From Cellulomonas flavigena DSM 20109 (lineage in GTDB: Bacteria > Actinomycetota > Actinomycetes > Actinomycetales > Cellulomonadaceae), in the NCBI RefSeq assembly GCF_000092865.1, contig NC_014151.1, positions 2,232,001 to 2,296,000 on the forward strand: DNA of 64,000 nt. Reading direction: 5' to 3'. Under the pieces are notes generated by a model. The model was not told where the DNA came from, did not search any database, and worked only from the letters and a program-made list of their open reading frames with translations. The position numbers and the translations under genes are program-made. The stretch's first letter is position 1. The number at the start of each line of letters is the position of its first letter. Below are positions 17,565 to 28,123 of the stretch, piece after piece.

Positions 17565-18329
17565 ATGGAGCGCGTCGCGGTCCTGTCCGACGTGCACGGC
17601 AACATGACGGCGTTCGACGCGGTGCTGCGCGACATCGACGCGCGCGGCATCACGACCGTGCTGAATCTCGGCGACGTCGTCGGCAAGGGCCCGCGCGGTT
17701 CCGCGGCGATCGCCCGTAGCCGCGAGCGATGCGCGCTCACGGTGCGCGGCAACTGGGACGACTTCCTGCCGCGCCCCGAGACGGACCGCGACGAGGCCCT
17801 GCAGTGGTGGCACGACGAGCTCACGGACGACGACCACGCGTGGCTGCTCGACCTGCCGCTCGTCCACCACATCGAGCTCAGCGGCCGCCGCATCCGTCTG
17901 CTGCACGCGTCGGCGGCGAGCGTCCACGTGCGTGTCCGGTTCCACCACACGCCCGAGGAGTTCGCGGGCATGTTCGCCGCGACCGAGCTCACGGGCGAAG
18001 GCCCGGAGCCGACCATGGTCGGCTACGGCGACATCCACGACACCTACGTCGAGGTGTTCGAGGGGCGCACGCTGTTCAACGTGGGCAGTGTCGGCAACGC
18101 CCTCGACGAACCGACCGCGGCGTACGTCGTGCTCGAGGGCGAACCCGGAGGTGACGCGTCGGCGCCGTTCGCTCTCCAGGTCGTGCGTGTCCCGTACGAC
18201 GTCGAGGCGGAGATCGCGGTCGCGCGCGACCTGGGCATGCCCCAGCTCGAGAAGTACGCGATCGAGCTGCGCACGGCGGTCTACCGCGGCCTGCACGCCG
18301 AGCAAGGGCTGCGCGCCGACGACGTGTGA
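17565..18329 (+). CDS. Calcineurin-like metallophosphoesterase
   Basis: 254-residue binuclear metal phosphoesterase. Motifs: SDVHGNMTAF (Asp and His ligands, residues 8-17), LNLGDVVGKGP (Asp bridging), VRGNWDDF (Asn in place with GN-W/H-D variant), LLHAS and YGDIHDTYVE (late His ligands). The GNW instead of GNHD is seen in the YfcE/MPE-like subgroup. No signal peptide or membrane helix, so a cytoplasmic phosphodiesterase or phosphatase; substrate unknown. ATG 17565 follows GGAAGGGGG by six bases. Converges with the next hydrolase gene with four bases between stops. Confidence 0.88.
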   Translation: MERVAVLSDVHGNMTAFDAVLRDIDARGITTVLNLGDVVGKGPRGSAAIARSRERCALTVRGNWDDFLPRPETDRDEALQWWHDELTDDDHAWLLDLPLVHHIELSGRRIRLLHASAASVHVRVRFHHTPEEFAGMFAATELTGEGPEPTMVGYGDIHDTYVEVFEGRTLFNVGSVGNALDEPTAAYVVLEGEPGGDASAPFALQVVRVPYDVEAEIAVARDLGMPQLEKYAIELRTAVYRGLHAEQGLRADDV

Positions 18330-18333
18330 CGCG

Positions 18334-19131
18334 TCAGCCGGCACCCAGGAAGGTGCGCAGCACGGACACGAACGCCTCCGGCTGCTCGGAGTGCACCCAG
18401 TGGCCGGCGCCCTTGAGCGTCACGAGCGTCGTGCGCGGGAACAGCGCGCGCATCGCGGGGCCGTGCTCGGGGCGGATGTAGTCCGAACGGTCCCCGGCGA
18501 CCCACAGCACGGGCCGCTCGAACGTGGCGCCGCCGACGTCCGGGAACCCACCGATCGCCTCGAGGTCGCGTCGCAGCAGGTCGAGGTTCGCCTGCCAACG
18601 GAAGCCGTCGCCGTCGGCCCGCAGGTTCTGCAGCAGGAAGCCGCGCACGCGCGCGTCGCCGATGCGCCCCGCGAGCCGCTCGTCGGCCTCGCCGCGCCGC
18701 GCGAGCGTCGAGAGGTCGAGTGCCGCCAGGCTGTCGAGCAGGTACGCGAACTCGCTCACCGCACCGCCGGCCGCCGGCGCGATGTCGGCGACGACGAGCC
18801 GGTCCACGAGGTCCGGGTGACGCAACGCCAGCAGCATCGCGACCTTGCCGCCCATCGAGTGGCCCACGACGTCCACGGGGCCGTCGGCGGCGAACCCCGC
18901 GCGCAGGTGGTCCGCGACGAGGTCGGCGACGGACGGGTAGTCGAACCGCTGCGTCCACGCCGACCGGCCGTGGTCCGGGAGGTCCACCAGCAGCGAGCGG
19001 TGCTCGGGGACGAGCGACTTGGCGATCTGCGTGAAGTTGCGCCCCTGGCCGAACAGGCCGTGCAGGAAGACGACCGACGCACCGGCGTCGCCCACGGTCG
19101 TGCTGCTCAGGGTCGTCGGCACGCTGCTCAC
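18334..19131 (-). CDS. Alpha/beta hydrolase, YbfF-like esterase
   Basis: 265-residue alpha/beta hydrolase. Oxyanion segment VVFLHGLFGQGRNF, LVDLPDHGRSAW, nucleophile elbow VGHSMGGKVA (Ser in GHSMGG), late Asp in VAGDRSDYI and His in GAGHWVHSEQPEAF; this set resembles YbfF and related acyl-CoA/short-chain esterases. GTG 19131 is fixed by TAGGCT at 19140-19145, eight bases upstream, although the frame is open for another 300 codons. Downstream of dinB on the same strand but with its own promoter. Confidence 0.9.
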   Translation of the reverse strand: MSSVPTTLSSTTVGDAGASVVFLHGLFGQGRNFTQIAKSLVPEHRSLLVDLPDHGRSAWTQRFDYPSVADLVADHLRAGFAADGPVDVVGHSMGGKVAMLLALRHPDLVDRLVVADIAPAAGGAVSEFAYLLDSLAALDLSTLARRGEADERLAGRIGDARVRGFLLQNLRADGDGFRWQANLDLLRRDLEAIGGFPDVGGATFERPVLWVAGDRSDYIRPEHGPAMRALFPRTTLVTLKGAGHWVHSEQPEAFVSVLRTFLGAG

Positions 19132-19139
19132 GACGACCG

Positions 19140-19145
19140 AGCCTA
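19140..19145 (-). promoter_or_regulatory. -10 TAGGCT, leaderless YbfF-like gene
   Basis: TAGGCT on the minus strand, eight bases before GTG 19131. Confidence 0.6.
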
Positions 19146-19322
19146 GCTGCGCCGCCGACGGCGGATCCGCCCACGACACCGCGGCACGCACCCGTGGGTG
19201 AGCGCCCCGGGGCATCTCGGCGGTGGTCGCGCACGGTCCCCCACCCGGTCCTCCCCGGGCGTCGGCCACCGACCGGGTCGGCTGCCACCGGCGGAGGCGG
19301 TGCGCCTCACCGCTCGACCCCC

Positions 19323-20588
19323 TCACAGGTCGTGCTCCGCGAGCTCGCGGAACTCGTCCGGCACCGTGCGCACGCGTGGCATGGCGGTCGGCAGGTAGCC
19401 CACCGCGGCGTTGCCGAAGCGCGCACGCACCGCGTCGACCGAGCGGTCGACCGCCCAGCGGGCCGCACCCGGCGCCGATCCCGGGCGACGTGGGTCGGCG
19501 GTGAGCAGCGGCAGCTCGAGCTGCAGCGAGGACTGCTCGACCAGGCCCGACACGGAGATCGCGAGCAGGGTCACGTCGGGCTCGGGGTGCGGCTGCTCGC
19601 GGATCGCCTGCCACACGAGCTGCTCGGCGACCTCGGTGAGGGTGAGCGTCGTGGCGACCGGCCCGGGAAGCGTGTGCGAGCGCGTGACCGAGCGCATGCC
19701 GGGGAACCGCACGCGCACGGTGACCGTGCGCCCCGCGCGCCCCTTGGCACGCATGCGGCCCGCGACGCGGTCGGCGAGCTGGGCGAGCACCTCGCGCACG
19801 AGCTCGGGCGTCGCCTGCTGCCGGCCGAGGGCCGACTGCGCCCCCACCGACCGGGCACGACCCGCCCCGGCGACCCGACGCGGGTCCTCGTTGTGCGCCA
19901 GCGCGGACATCCGCGACCCGACGGCGTGCCCGAGGATCTTCTCGACCGCGCCCGTCGGTGTGCGCGCCAGCTCGCCGATGGTCGTGATGCCCCGCTCGGC
20001 GAGCCGCGCCCGCGCGACGGGCCCCACGCCCCACATGAGACCGACCGGCAGCGGCTCGAGGAACTCCCGCTCGCGCTCGGGCTCGACGACCACGAGGCCG
20101 TCGGGCTTGGCGACCTGCGACGCGATCTTGGCGAGGTGCTTGGTGCGGGCGACCCCGACCGAGATCGGCAGGCCGATCTCGTCGCGCACGCGGCGCCGCA
20201 GCAGCACCGCGATCTGCGCCGGCGTGCCGAAGAGGTGGGTCGAGCCGGCGACGTCGAGGAACGCCTCGTCGATCGAGATCCGCTCCACCACCGGGGTCAC
20301 GTCACCCAGGACGTCCATGACCCTGTCGGCGATCGGCTGGTACTCCCGGAAGCGCCCGGGGACGAACTGCAGGCCCGGGCACAGTCGTGCGGCCCGCCAG
20401 CCGGGCATCCCCCCGGAGACCCCGTAGCGCTTGGCCTCGTACGACGCGGCGAGGACGACGCCGCCCGCGGCACTGCCCCCGACCGCGATGGGTCGGCCAC
20501 GCAGGCGCGGGTCCAGCAGCTGCTCGACCGACGCGTAGAACGCATCGAGGTCGGCGTGCAGGATCGTCGCGCCGGGCATGCGCCTCAT
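19323..20588 (-). CDS. dinB: DNA polymerase IV (DinB), SOS-controlled
   Basis: Y-family translesion polymerase, 421 residues. Catalytic acids are visible in LHADLDAFYASVEQ (Asp13) and ERISIDEAF (Asp107, Glu108); then a helix-hairpin-helix thumb (VGPVARARLAERGITTIGELA) and the little-finger domain. Active-site residues are intact, unlike ImuB later in this window. A perfect 16-bp LexA box (20594-20609) ends five bases before ATG 20588, so the repressor would cover the promoter. An in-frame ATG three codons in is an alternative start. Confidence 0.95.
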   Translation of the reverse strand: MRRMPGATILHADLDAFYASVEQLLDPRLRGRPIAVGGSAAGGVVLAASYEAKRYGVSGGMPGWRAARLCPGLQFVPGRFREYQPIADRVMDVLGDVTPVVERISIDEAFLDVAGSTHLFGTPAQIAVLLRRRVRDEIGLPISVGVARTKHLAKIASQVAKPDGLVVVEPEREREFLEPLPVGLMWGVGPVARARLAERGITTIGELARTPTGAVEKILGHAVGSRMSALAHNEDPRRVAGAGRARSVGAQSALGRQQATPELVREVLAQLADRVAGRMRAKGRAGRTVTVRVRFPGMRSVTRSHTLPGPVATTLTLTEVAEQLVWQAIREQPHPEPDVTLLAISVSGLVEQSSLQLELPLLTADPRRPGSAPGAARWAVDRSVDAVRARFGNAAVGYLPTAMPRVRTVPDEFRELAEHDL

Positions 20589-20593
20589 GCTAG

Positions 20594-20609
20594 TCGAACA
20601 GGTGTTCGA
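20594..20609 (-). promoter_or_regulatory. LexA/SOS box of dinB
   Basis: TCGAACACCTGTTCGA on the minus strand: a perfect match to the actinobacterial consensus TCGAAC-N4-GTTCGA, immediately upstream of the dinB start. Confidence 0.92.
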
Positions 20610-20615
20610 CCGTGA

Positions 20616-20640
20616 CTCCTCCGCCCCCTGCGCGGAGGAG
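20616..20640. terminator. Hairpin 1 with CCCCC in the loop
   Basis: Nine-bp perfect stem CTCCTCCGC/GCGGAGGAG with a seven-base C-rich loop. First of three consecutive hairpins in the gap between xylanase stop and dinB promoter. Confidence 0.7.
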
Positions 20641-20641
20641 T

Positions 20642-20675
20642 GACGCGGCGGGCCACCCCCGCAGCCCGCCGCGTC
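20642..20675. terminator. Hairpin 2 with CCCCC loop
   Basis: Twelve-bp perfect stem GACGCGGCGGGC/GCCCGCCGCGTC, ten-base loop containing CCCCC. Downstream of the xylanase gene on its strand; no T run follows. Confidence 0.75.
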
Positions 20676-20686
20676 GTGCCCGGTAC

Positions 20687-20720
20687 GGCGCGGCGGGCCG
20701 CCCCCGTGGCCCGCCGCGCC
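20687..20720. terminator. Hairpin 3 with CCCCC loop
   Basis: Thirteen-bp perfect stem GGCGCGGCGGGCC/GGCCCGCCGCGCC, eight-base loop containing CCCCC. Nearly the same sequence as hairpin 2. It starts 20 bases after the xylanase stop and is probably its main terminator. Confidence 0.78.
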
Positions 20721-20740
20721 TCACCCGGTCCTTCCGGTCG

Positions 20741-24110
<3,370 letters not shown>

Positions 24111-24116
24111 GACGTC

Positions 24117-24122
24117 AACCTA
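24117..24122 (-). promoter_or_regulatory. -10 TAGGTT, leaderless paaX-like gene
   Basis: TAGGTT on the minus strand, six bases before GTG 24110. Confidence 0.55.
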
Positions 24123-24151
24123 GCGAAACGGGCACGACCGCGGGTCCGCTC

Positions 24152-25348
24152 TCAGCGGGCATCGGCACCCTGTTCGGCGTCGGTGACCTCGTCCTCGTCC
24201 TCCTCCATCGGTGGGTCGAGCGTCCGCAGCCGGGAGAAGACGGCCCACGCCACGGCGACGAGCGGCACCGAGATGACCGCCCCGAGGATCCCTGCCGTGA
24301 GCGTGCCCGCCGTGACCGCGAGCGCGACCACCACCGGGTGCAGCGACACCTGCTTGCCCATGATGAGCGGCTGGAGCACGTGCCCCTCGAGCTGCCCGAT
24401 GAGCGCGATGCCGACGCCCACGGCGACCGCCGACCACAGCCCGTTGGCAGCCAGTGCGACGATCATCGCGACGATCATCGCGCCGGGCGCACCGACCAGC
24501 GGGATGAACGCGCCGATGAGCACGAGCACCGCGAGCGGCGCTGCGAGCGGGACCCGGAGCACGCTGAGCAGGAGGAACGCCAGCACGCCGTCGACGAGCG
24601 CGATGATGACAGTGCCGCGGGTGTACCCCGAGAACGTGTACCACCCGGCGCCACCGGCGACCTGCCACGTGGCGCGGGTGCGCGCCGGGAGCTGGTTGAG
24701 GAACCACGTCCACAGCTGTGCGCCGCGGGCCAGGAAGAACACCGAGCAGAAGATCGCCAGGGCCACCGCGGTGAAGCCGACCACCACGGAGCCGGCACTG
24801 GCGGCCGCCTGCCCGGCGAGGTCGCCCGCGTGCTCCTGCACCCAGGCCAGCGCCGTGTCGATCCACTCGGCGATCTGCTCGCTGGTGATCGTGAACGGCA
24901 GCGACCCGCTCTCGAGGAAGTCGGTGATCTGGTTGATGCCGTCCGCGAACTGCGTGCTGAGGTCGTTCCACTGCGTCGCGATCGAGTAGCCGACGTACGT
25001 GAGCATGCCGAGGAAGAACAGGATCCCAGCGAGCAGGGAGAACGCGGTGGCCAGGCCGCGGGGCATCACGCGCGACATGACCTCGACGAGCGGGCGCAGG
25101 ACGGCGGTGAACACGAGCGCGAGGAACACGGCGACGAACACCAGAGTCACGCGGGACGTCGCGTAGAACACGACGACGACGGCCGCGAGCACGACGAGCA
25201 GCCGCCACGCGACGCCCGCGGACCGGTGCAGCCACCGGGGCGCCAGGTCGTCGCGCCCGGTCACCGCCGGGTTCCGGCGCCCGCCGGCGACCTTGCGCGC
25301 CGACGCGGACGCGACGCCGGTCGACCGCCCTTCGGACACCTCGCTCAT
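24152..25348 (-). CDS. AI-2E-family (PerM-like) transporter
   Basis: 398-residue membrane protein with about eight transmembrane segments and a long periplasmic-side loop (about 120-190) as in the AI-2E/PerM family. Typical motifs near the C-terminal half are GYTRGTVIIALVDGVLAFLLL, LIGAFIPLVGAPGAM and LEGHVLQPLIMGKQVSLHPVVV. The C-terminus is acidic (EEDEDE). The transported substrate is unknown; some members are Na+/H+ antiporters. ATG 25348 lies eight bases after GGAGG. Confidence 0.88.
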   Translation of the reverse strand: MSEVSEGRSTGVASASARKVAGGRRNPAVTGRDDLAPRWLHRSAGVAWRLLVVLAAVVVVFYATSRVTLVFVAVFLALVFTAVLRPLVEVMSRVMPRGLATAFSLLAGILFFLGMLTYVGYSIATQWNDLSTQFADGINQITDFLESGSLPFTITSEQIAEWIDTALAWVQEHAGDLAGQAAASAGSVVVGFTAVALAIFCSVFFLARGAQLWTWFLNQLPARTRATWQVAGGAGWYTFSGYTRGTVIIALVDGVLAFLLLSVLRVPLAAPLAVLVLIGAFIPLVGAPGAMIVAMIVALAANGLWSAVAVGVGIALIGQLEGHVLQPLIMGKQVSLHPVVVALAVTAGTLTAGILGAVISVPLVAVAWAVFSRLRTLDPPMEEDEDEVTDAEQGADAR

Positions 25349-25546
25349 CGCGCCGACCTCCGCCCGCCCGTGCCGTCACGTGCAGTCTGCCCCTCGGCAC
25401 GTGCGGGTGCGCGGCGACCCTCCGCAGTCCAGCGGCGCAGGGGCGGCGGGTGTGCGGCACAGGCTGTCGATGCGGGAACCGCGCCTCGCCCGTGATATGT
25501 TCTCTGCCGCGCCGAGGGGCCGGGAACGACCTCTCGACGACCACCT

Positions 25547-25629
25547 GTCCGGGTGGCGGAATGGCAGACGCGCTAGCTTGAGGTGCTAGTGCCCGCAAGG
25601 GCGTGGGGGTTCAAGTCCCCCTCCGGACA
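25547..25629 (+). tRNA. tRNA-Leu (anticodon GAG)
   Basis: Class II cloverleaf of 83 nt. Acceptor GTCCGGG pairs with TCCGGAC (one G-U), D arm GCGGAATGGCAGACGC, anticodon stem CTAGC/GCTAG with loop TTGAGGT giving GAG, which reads CTC and CTT leucine codons. The variable arm is long (GCCC/GGGC) and the T arm GGGGG-TTCAAGT-CCCCC. The discriminator base is A; CCA is not encoded. CTC is a major Leu codon in these genes. Confidence 0.97.
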
Positions 25630-25651
25630 CTCGTTGAGACAGCGACGACGG

Positions 25652-25684
25652 ACCCCCGACCTGCGGTGACGCGGTGTCGGGGGT
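25652..25684 (+). terminator. Terminator of tRNA-Leu
   Basis: Nine-bp stem ACCCCCGAC/GTCGGGGGT with a 15-base loop followed by TT; the flanking CGACGA/TCGTCG can extend the stem. Starts 23 bases after the tRNA. Confidence 0.75.
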
Positions 25685-25720
25685 TTCGTCGTCCCGGGGG
25701 CGAGCGCACCGCCGCGCATG

Positions 25721-25768
25721 CGGAACCAGCGCCGGAACCAGCGCCGGAACCAGCGCCGGAACCAGCGC
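25721..25768. repeat. Four perfect 12-bp tandem repeats
   Basis: CGGAACCAGCGC four times without a mismatch, followed by two degenerate GCCGGT units. Length is a multiple of three, but no start or Shine-Dalgarno makes it coding. Confidence 0.92.
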
Positions 25769-26057
25769 CGGTGCCGGTGCCGGGCACACCGTGCCGCGGC
25801 CCGGGCGCGAGGGTCGAGATGTCACCGACGCGCCTCGTCCGCGAGCGGCGCCCGCATCGCGCCCGGCACGGGTGACGCGACCAGGCACATCCCGTGCACG
25901 CCTCTGACCTCGTCTGCGCTCACGTGGCGACAGTTCTTCGGGGGCCACGCACCTGCACACCCGTTCACCGACCCGTCCGTCCCGATCACCGCCGGCAGCG
26001 CGCGTGCCCCTGGTGCACCGGACGGCGCCGTCCCGCATTTTCTTGGGCGACCGTCCA

Positions 26058-26067
26058 GGAATTGTCC
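26058..26067. promoter_or_regulatory. GGAATTGTCC element upstream of secreted gene 1
   Basis: Near-palindrome in a CATTT...GGAAT...CCGCC context that also occurs before the paralogous gene (27130-27139). Possible shared operator or promoter element; inferred. Confidence 0.25.
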
Positions 26068-26215
26068 GCCCCATGGACGGAGCGGGTGAAAAGAGTGCTC
26101 GTGCAGGGCACGCAATACCAGGAAACGCGTGCGAAGGCACCCGTGGACGCGCCACGCCGCGCTCTGCTGTCATCCCGCCACCGGGCATTTCCGACAACGA
26201 CGTCAGGAGACGACC

Positions 26216-27037
26216 ATGGCGACACCCCGACCCACCCGCACCCTGCGGTTCCTGCTGGCAGCGGGCCTCATCGCCGCGAGCGGCGCGCTGCTCCCCGTGA
26301 CCGCCGCCCAGGCGGCCACGAACACGGTCTCGCTCGCCGTCAAGGGCGGCAGCAACCACAGCATCGCGCTCGGCACCGCGAGCGGCACGGTCACCGGCAC
26401 CGCCGGGGGCACGAGCGTCACGTACGCGCTCACGCTGTGCGGCCAGAGCACGTACCCCAACACGAGGGTGACCATCAACGTGGGGACCGGCACCGCGTCG
26501 CACTGGGTCAGCCCTTCCGCCTGCGAGACGGTGACGGGGACGGTGACGTCGTCGACCGCGGTCACGACCGGCTCCGTCACGCTCAGCGGGAGCACGTTCT
26601 ACCCCGGCAACACCCACACCACGTACACCTCGACCCAGCAGCTCTTCTTCCCCACCTCCCCGCCGCCGACGCCGAGGCCCACACCGAGCCCCACGCAGGC
26701 GACGCGCACGTTCGACGTGACGGCCACGGGCGGGGCGAACAACTCGATCGCGCTCGGCCGGGCCGTCGGCTCCGTCACCGCGACGCGCGGCGCCACGACG
26801 GCGACGTACTCCGTCAACCTCTGCGGGCAGAGCACCTACCCGAGCTCCAACGTGAAGATCGTCGCCGGCAGCGCGACGGTCACGCACACCGTGTACTACC
26901 AGGCGTGCCAGACGTTCACCGGCACCCTGCGCTCGACGCACGGCATCAGCGGCGCGACCGTCACGGTCTCGGGCTCCACGTTCTACCCCGCCAACACGTA
27001 CACCACGTACACCAAGACCCGCTCGCTGTACTTCTGA
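26216..27037 (+). CDS. Secreted two-domain protein 1 of an unrecognised family
   Basis: 273 residues. Signal peptide about 1-35 (RTLR, hydrophobic LLAAGLIAASGALL, then AQAA). Two homologous domains of about 105 residues are joined by a proline-rich linker (PPPTPRPTPSPTQ). Each domain runs from a GG-NNSIALG start through LCGQSTYP to TFYP-NT-TTYT and ends in LFF or LYF; each has two Cys, one in CGQSTYP and one about 45 residues later (C-T-TGT), likely a disulfide. Composition is almost all Thr, Ser, Val, Gly: an all-beta extracellular module. I do not recognise the family. ATG 26216 follows AGGAGA by five bases. The next gene is a paralog, so the pair arose by duplication. Confidence 0.85.
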   Translation: MATPRPTRTLRFLLAAGLIAASGALLPVTAAQAATNTVSLAVKGGSNHSIALGTASGTVTGTAGGTSVTYALTLCGQSTYPNTRVTINVGTGTASHWVSPSACETVTGTVTSSTAVTTGSVTLSGSTFYPGNTHTTYTSTQQLFFPTSPPPTPRPTPSPTQATRTFDVTATGGANNSIALGRAVGSVTATRGATTATYSVNLCGQSTYPSSNVKIVAGSATVTHTVYYQACQTFTGTLRSTHGISGATVTVSGSTFYPANTYTTYTKTRSLYF

Positions 27038-27129
27038 CGTCGCCGGCCGCGCGCGAGGGCATTCTCGACCTCGCGCGCGGTCGCGCCGACGAATCCGCTC
27101 CTGGTCGCACGTCCATTTCTCCGTGCCGC

Positions 27130-27139
27130 GGAATGTTCC
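27130..27139. promoter_or_regulatory. GGAATGTTCC element upstream of secreted gene 2
   Basis: Near-palindrome about 90 bp before the second secreted gene, in the same CATTT...GGAAT...CCGCC context as 26058-26067. Confidence 0.25.
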
Positions 27140-27228
27140 GCCGGAACGCACCGTGACCGCACGCACCGGACACTGATGTGATCCCTTGCGCCGGAGATTC
27201 CGGACACCGACGTCAGGAGAAGATGCAC

Positions 27229-28008
27229 ATGCTGAGAACACACCGCGCCGTGCGCGTGCTGACCACCGTGCTGCTCGCCGCCGGGGCCGCTGCTCTGCCC
27301 GCCACGGCGTCCCACGCGGCCGCTACCTCGTTCAACCTGTCCGTGAGCGGCAACGGCAACGCGCTCGGCAGCACGAACGGCACCATCGACGCGAACGGCA
27401 CCACGGCGACGTACACCGTGAACGTGTGCGGCCAGAGCACCTACCCGAACACGCGGGTGACGATCAAGGCAGGGACGGCCACCGCCAGCCACTACGCCGG
27501 CTCGGGCCGCTGCGAGTCGTTCACCGGCACGCTGACCTCCACGTACGCGATCTCCTCGGCGACCGTGACTCTCGCAGGGTCGACCTTCGTCGGCAGCTCG
27601 CACACGACCTACACGAAGGACACGACGGTCTGGCTCGGCTCGTCGCCGACGCTGCCGCCCGCCGTCGAGACGACGCGGTCGTTCGACGTCACCGCGCGCG
27701 GCGGCAGCAACAACTCCCTGTCGCTCGGCAACGCACAGGGCTCCGTCACGGCGACGCGCGGCGTCAGCACCGCGTCGTACTCCGTTCGCCTGTGCGGCCA
27801 GAACACCTACCCGAACGCGTTCGTGCAGCTGTCGGCCGGCACTGCGATCGCCACGCACTACGTCAGCTACCAGGGGTGCCAGACGTTCACCGGGACCCTG
27901 CAGTCCGGCTACGGCATCAGCACGGTGTCGGTCACGGTCCAGGGCGGCACGTTCTACCCGGGGAACACCTACCAGACCGCGACGAAGACCACCACGCTGA
28001 GCTTCTGA
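27229..28008 (+). CDS. Secreted two-domain protein 2, paralog of the preceding gene
   Basis: 259 residues from ATG 27229, which lies eight bases after AGGAGA (an ATG two codons earlier is too close to it). Signal peptide about 1-30 ending SHAA. Two domains with the same CGQSTYP/CGQNTYP and C-x-TFTGTL landmarks as protein 1; the linker is shorter (GSSPTLPPAVE). Domain 1 is the most diverged: its TFYPGN segment reads TFVGSS. The two genes share the CGACGTCAGGAGA translation-initiation region, so the duplication included it. No membrane anchor, sortase signal or enzyme motif. Probably a surface or secreted binding module; function unknown. Confidence 0.85.
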   Translation: MLRTHRAVRVLTTVLLAAGAAALPATASHAAATSFNLSVSGNGNALGSTNGTIDANGTTATYTVNVCGQSTYPNTRVTIKAGTATASHYAGSGRCESFTGTLTSTYAISSATVTLAGSTFVGSSHTTYTKDTTVWLGSSPTLPPAVETTRSFDVTARGGSNNSLSLGNAQGSVTATRGVSTASYSVRLCGQNTYPNAFVQLSAGTAIATHYVSYQGCQTFTGTLQSGYGISTVSVTVQGGTFYPGNTYQTATKTTTLSF

Positions 28009-28109
28009 CGACCGGCCGGGTCGGTCCACGCAGCACCCGGGCGTGGGCCGGCCCGGTCCGCACGGCACCCGCCGGCGGTGTCGCGCCCCGGGCACCGCCC
28101 CGGGCCACC

Positions 28110-28115
28110 TACGCT
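28110..28115 (+). promoter_or_regulatory. -10 TACGCT, leaderless jet operon
   Basis: TACGCT ends eight bases before ATG 28124 of jetA and would drive all three overlapping genes. Confidence 0.6.
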
Positions 28116-28123
28116 GTCGGGCG

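Larger units (their letters stand above)
25685..26215. other. Non-coding stretch between tRNA-Leu and the secreted protein gene
   Basis: No convincing gene. It holds four perfect 12-bp repeats (25721-25768) and, at 26041-26070, a CATTTTCTT...GGAATTGTCC block that resembles one upstream of the second secreted gene. No integrase or att-like duplication of the tRNA 3' end was seen. Confidence 0.6.

Noticed and set aside
25586..27241. Long minus-strand frame across the tandem repeat and the secreted gene (repeated VPAL units)
   Set aside because: Product of the repeat and of antisense to the secreted gene; no start signal.
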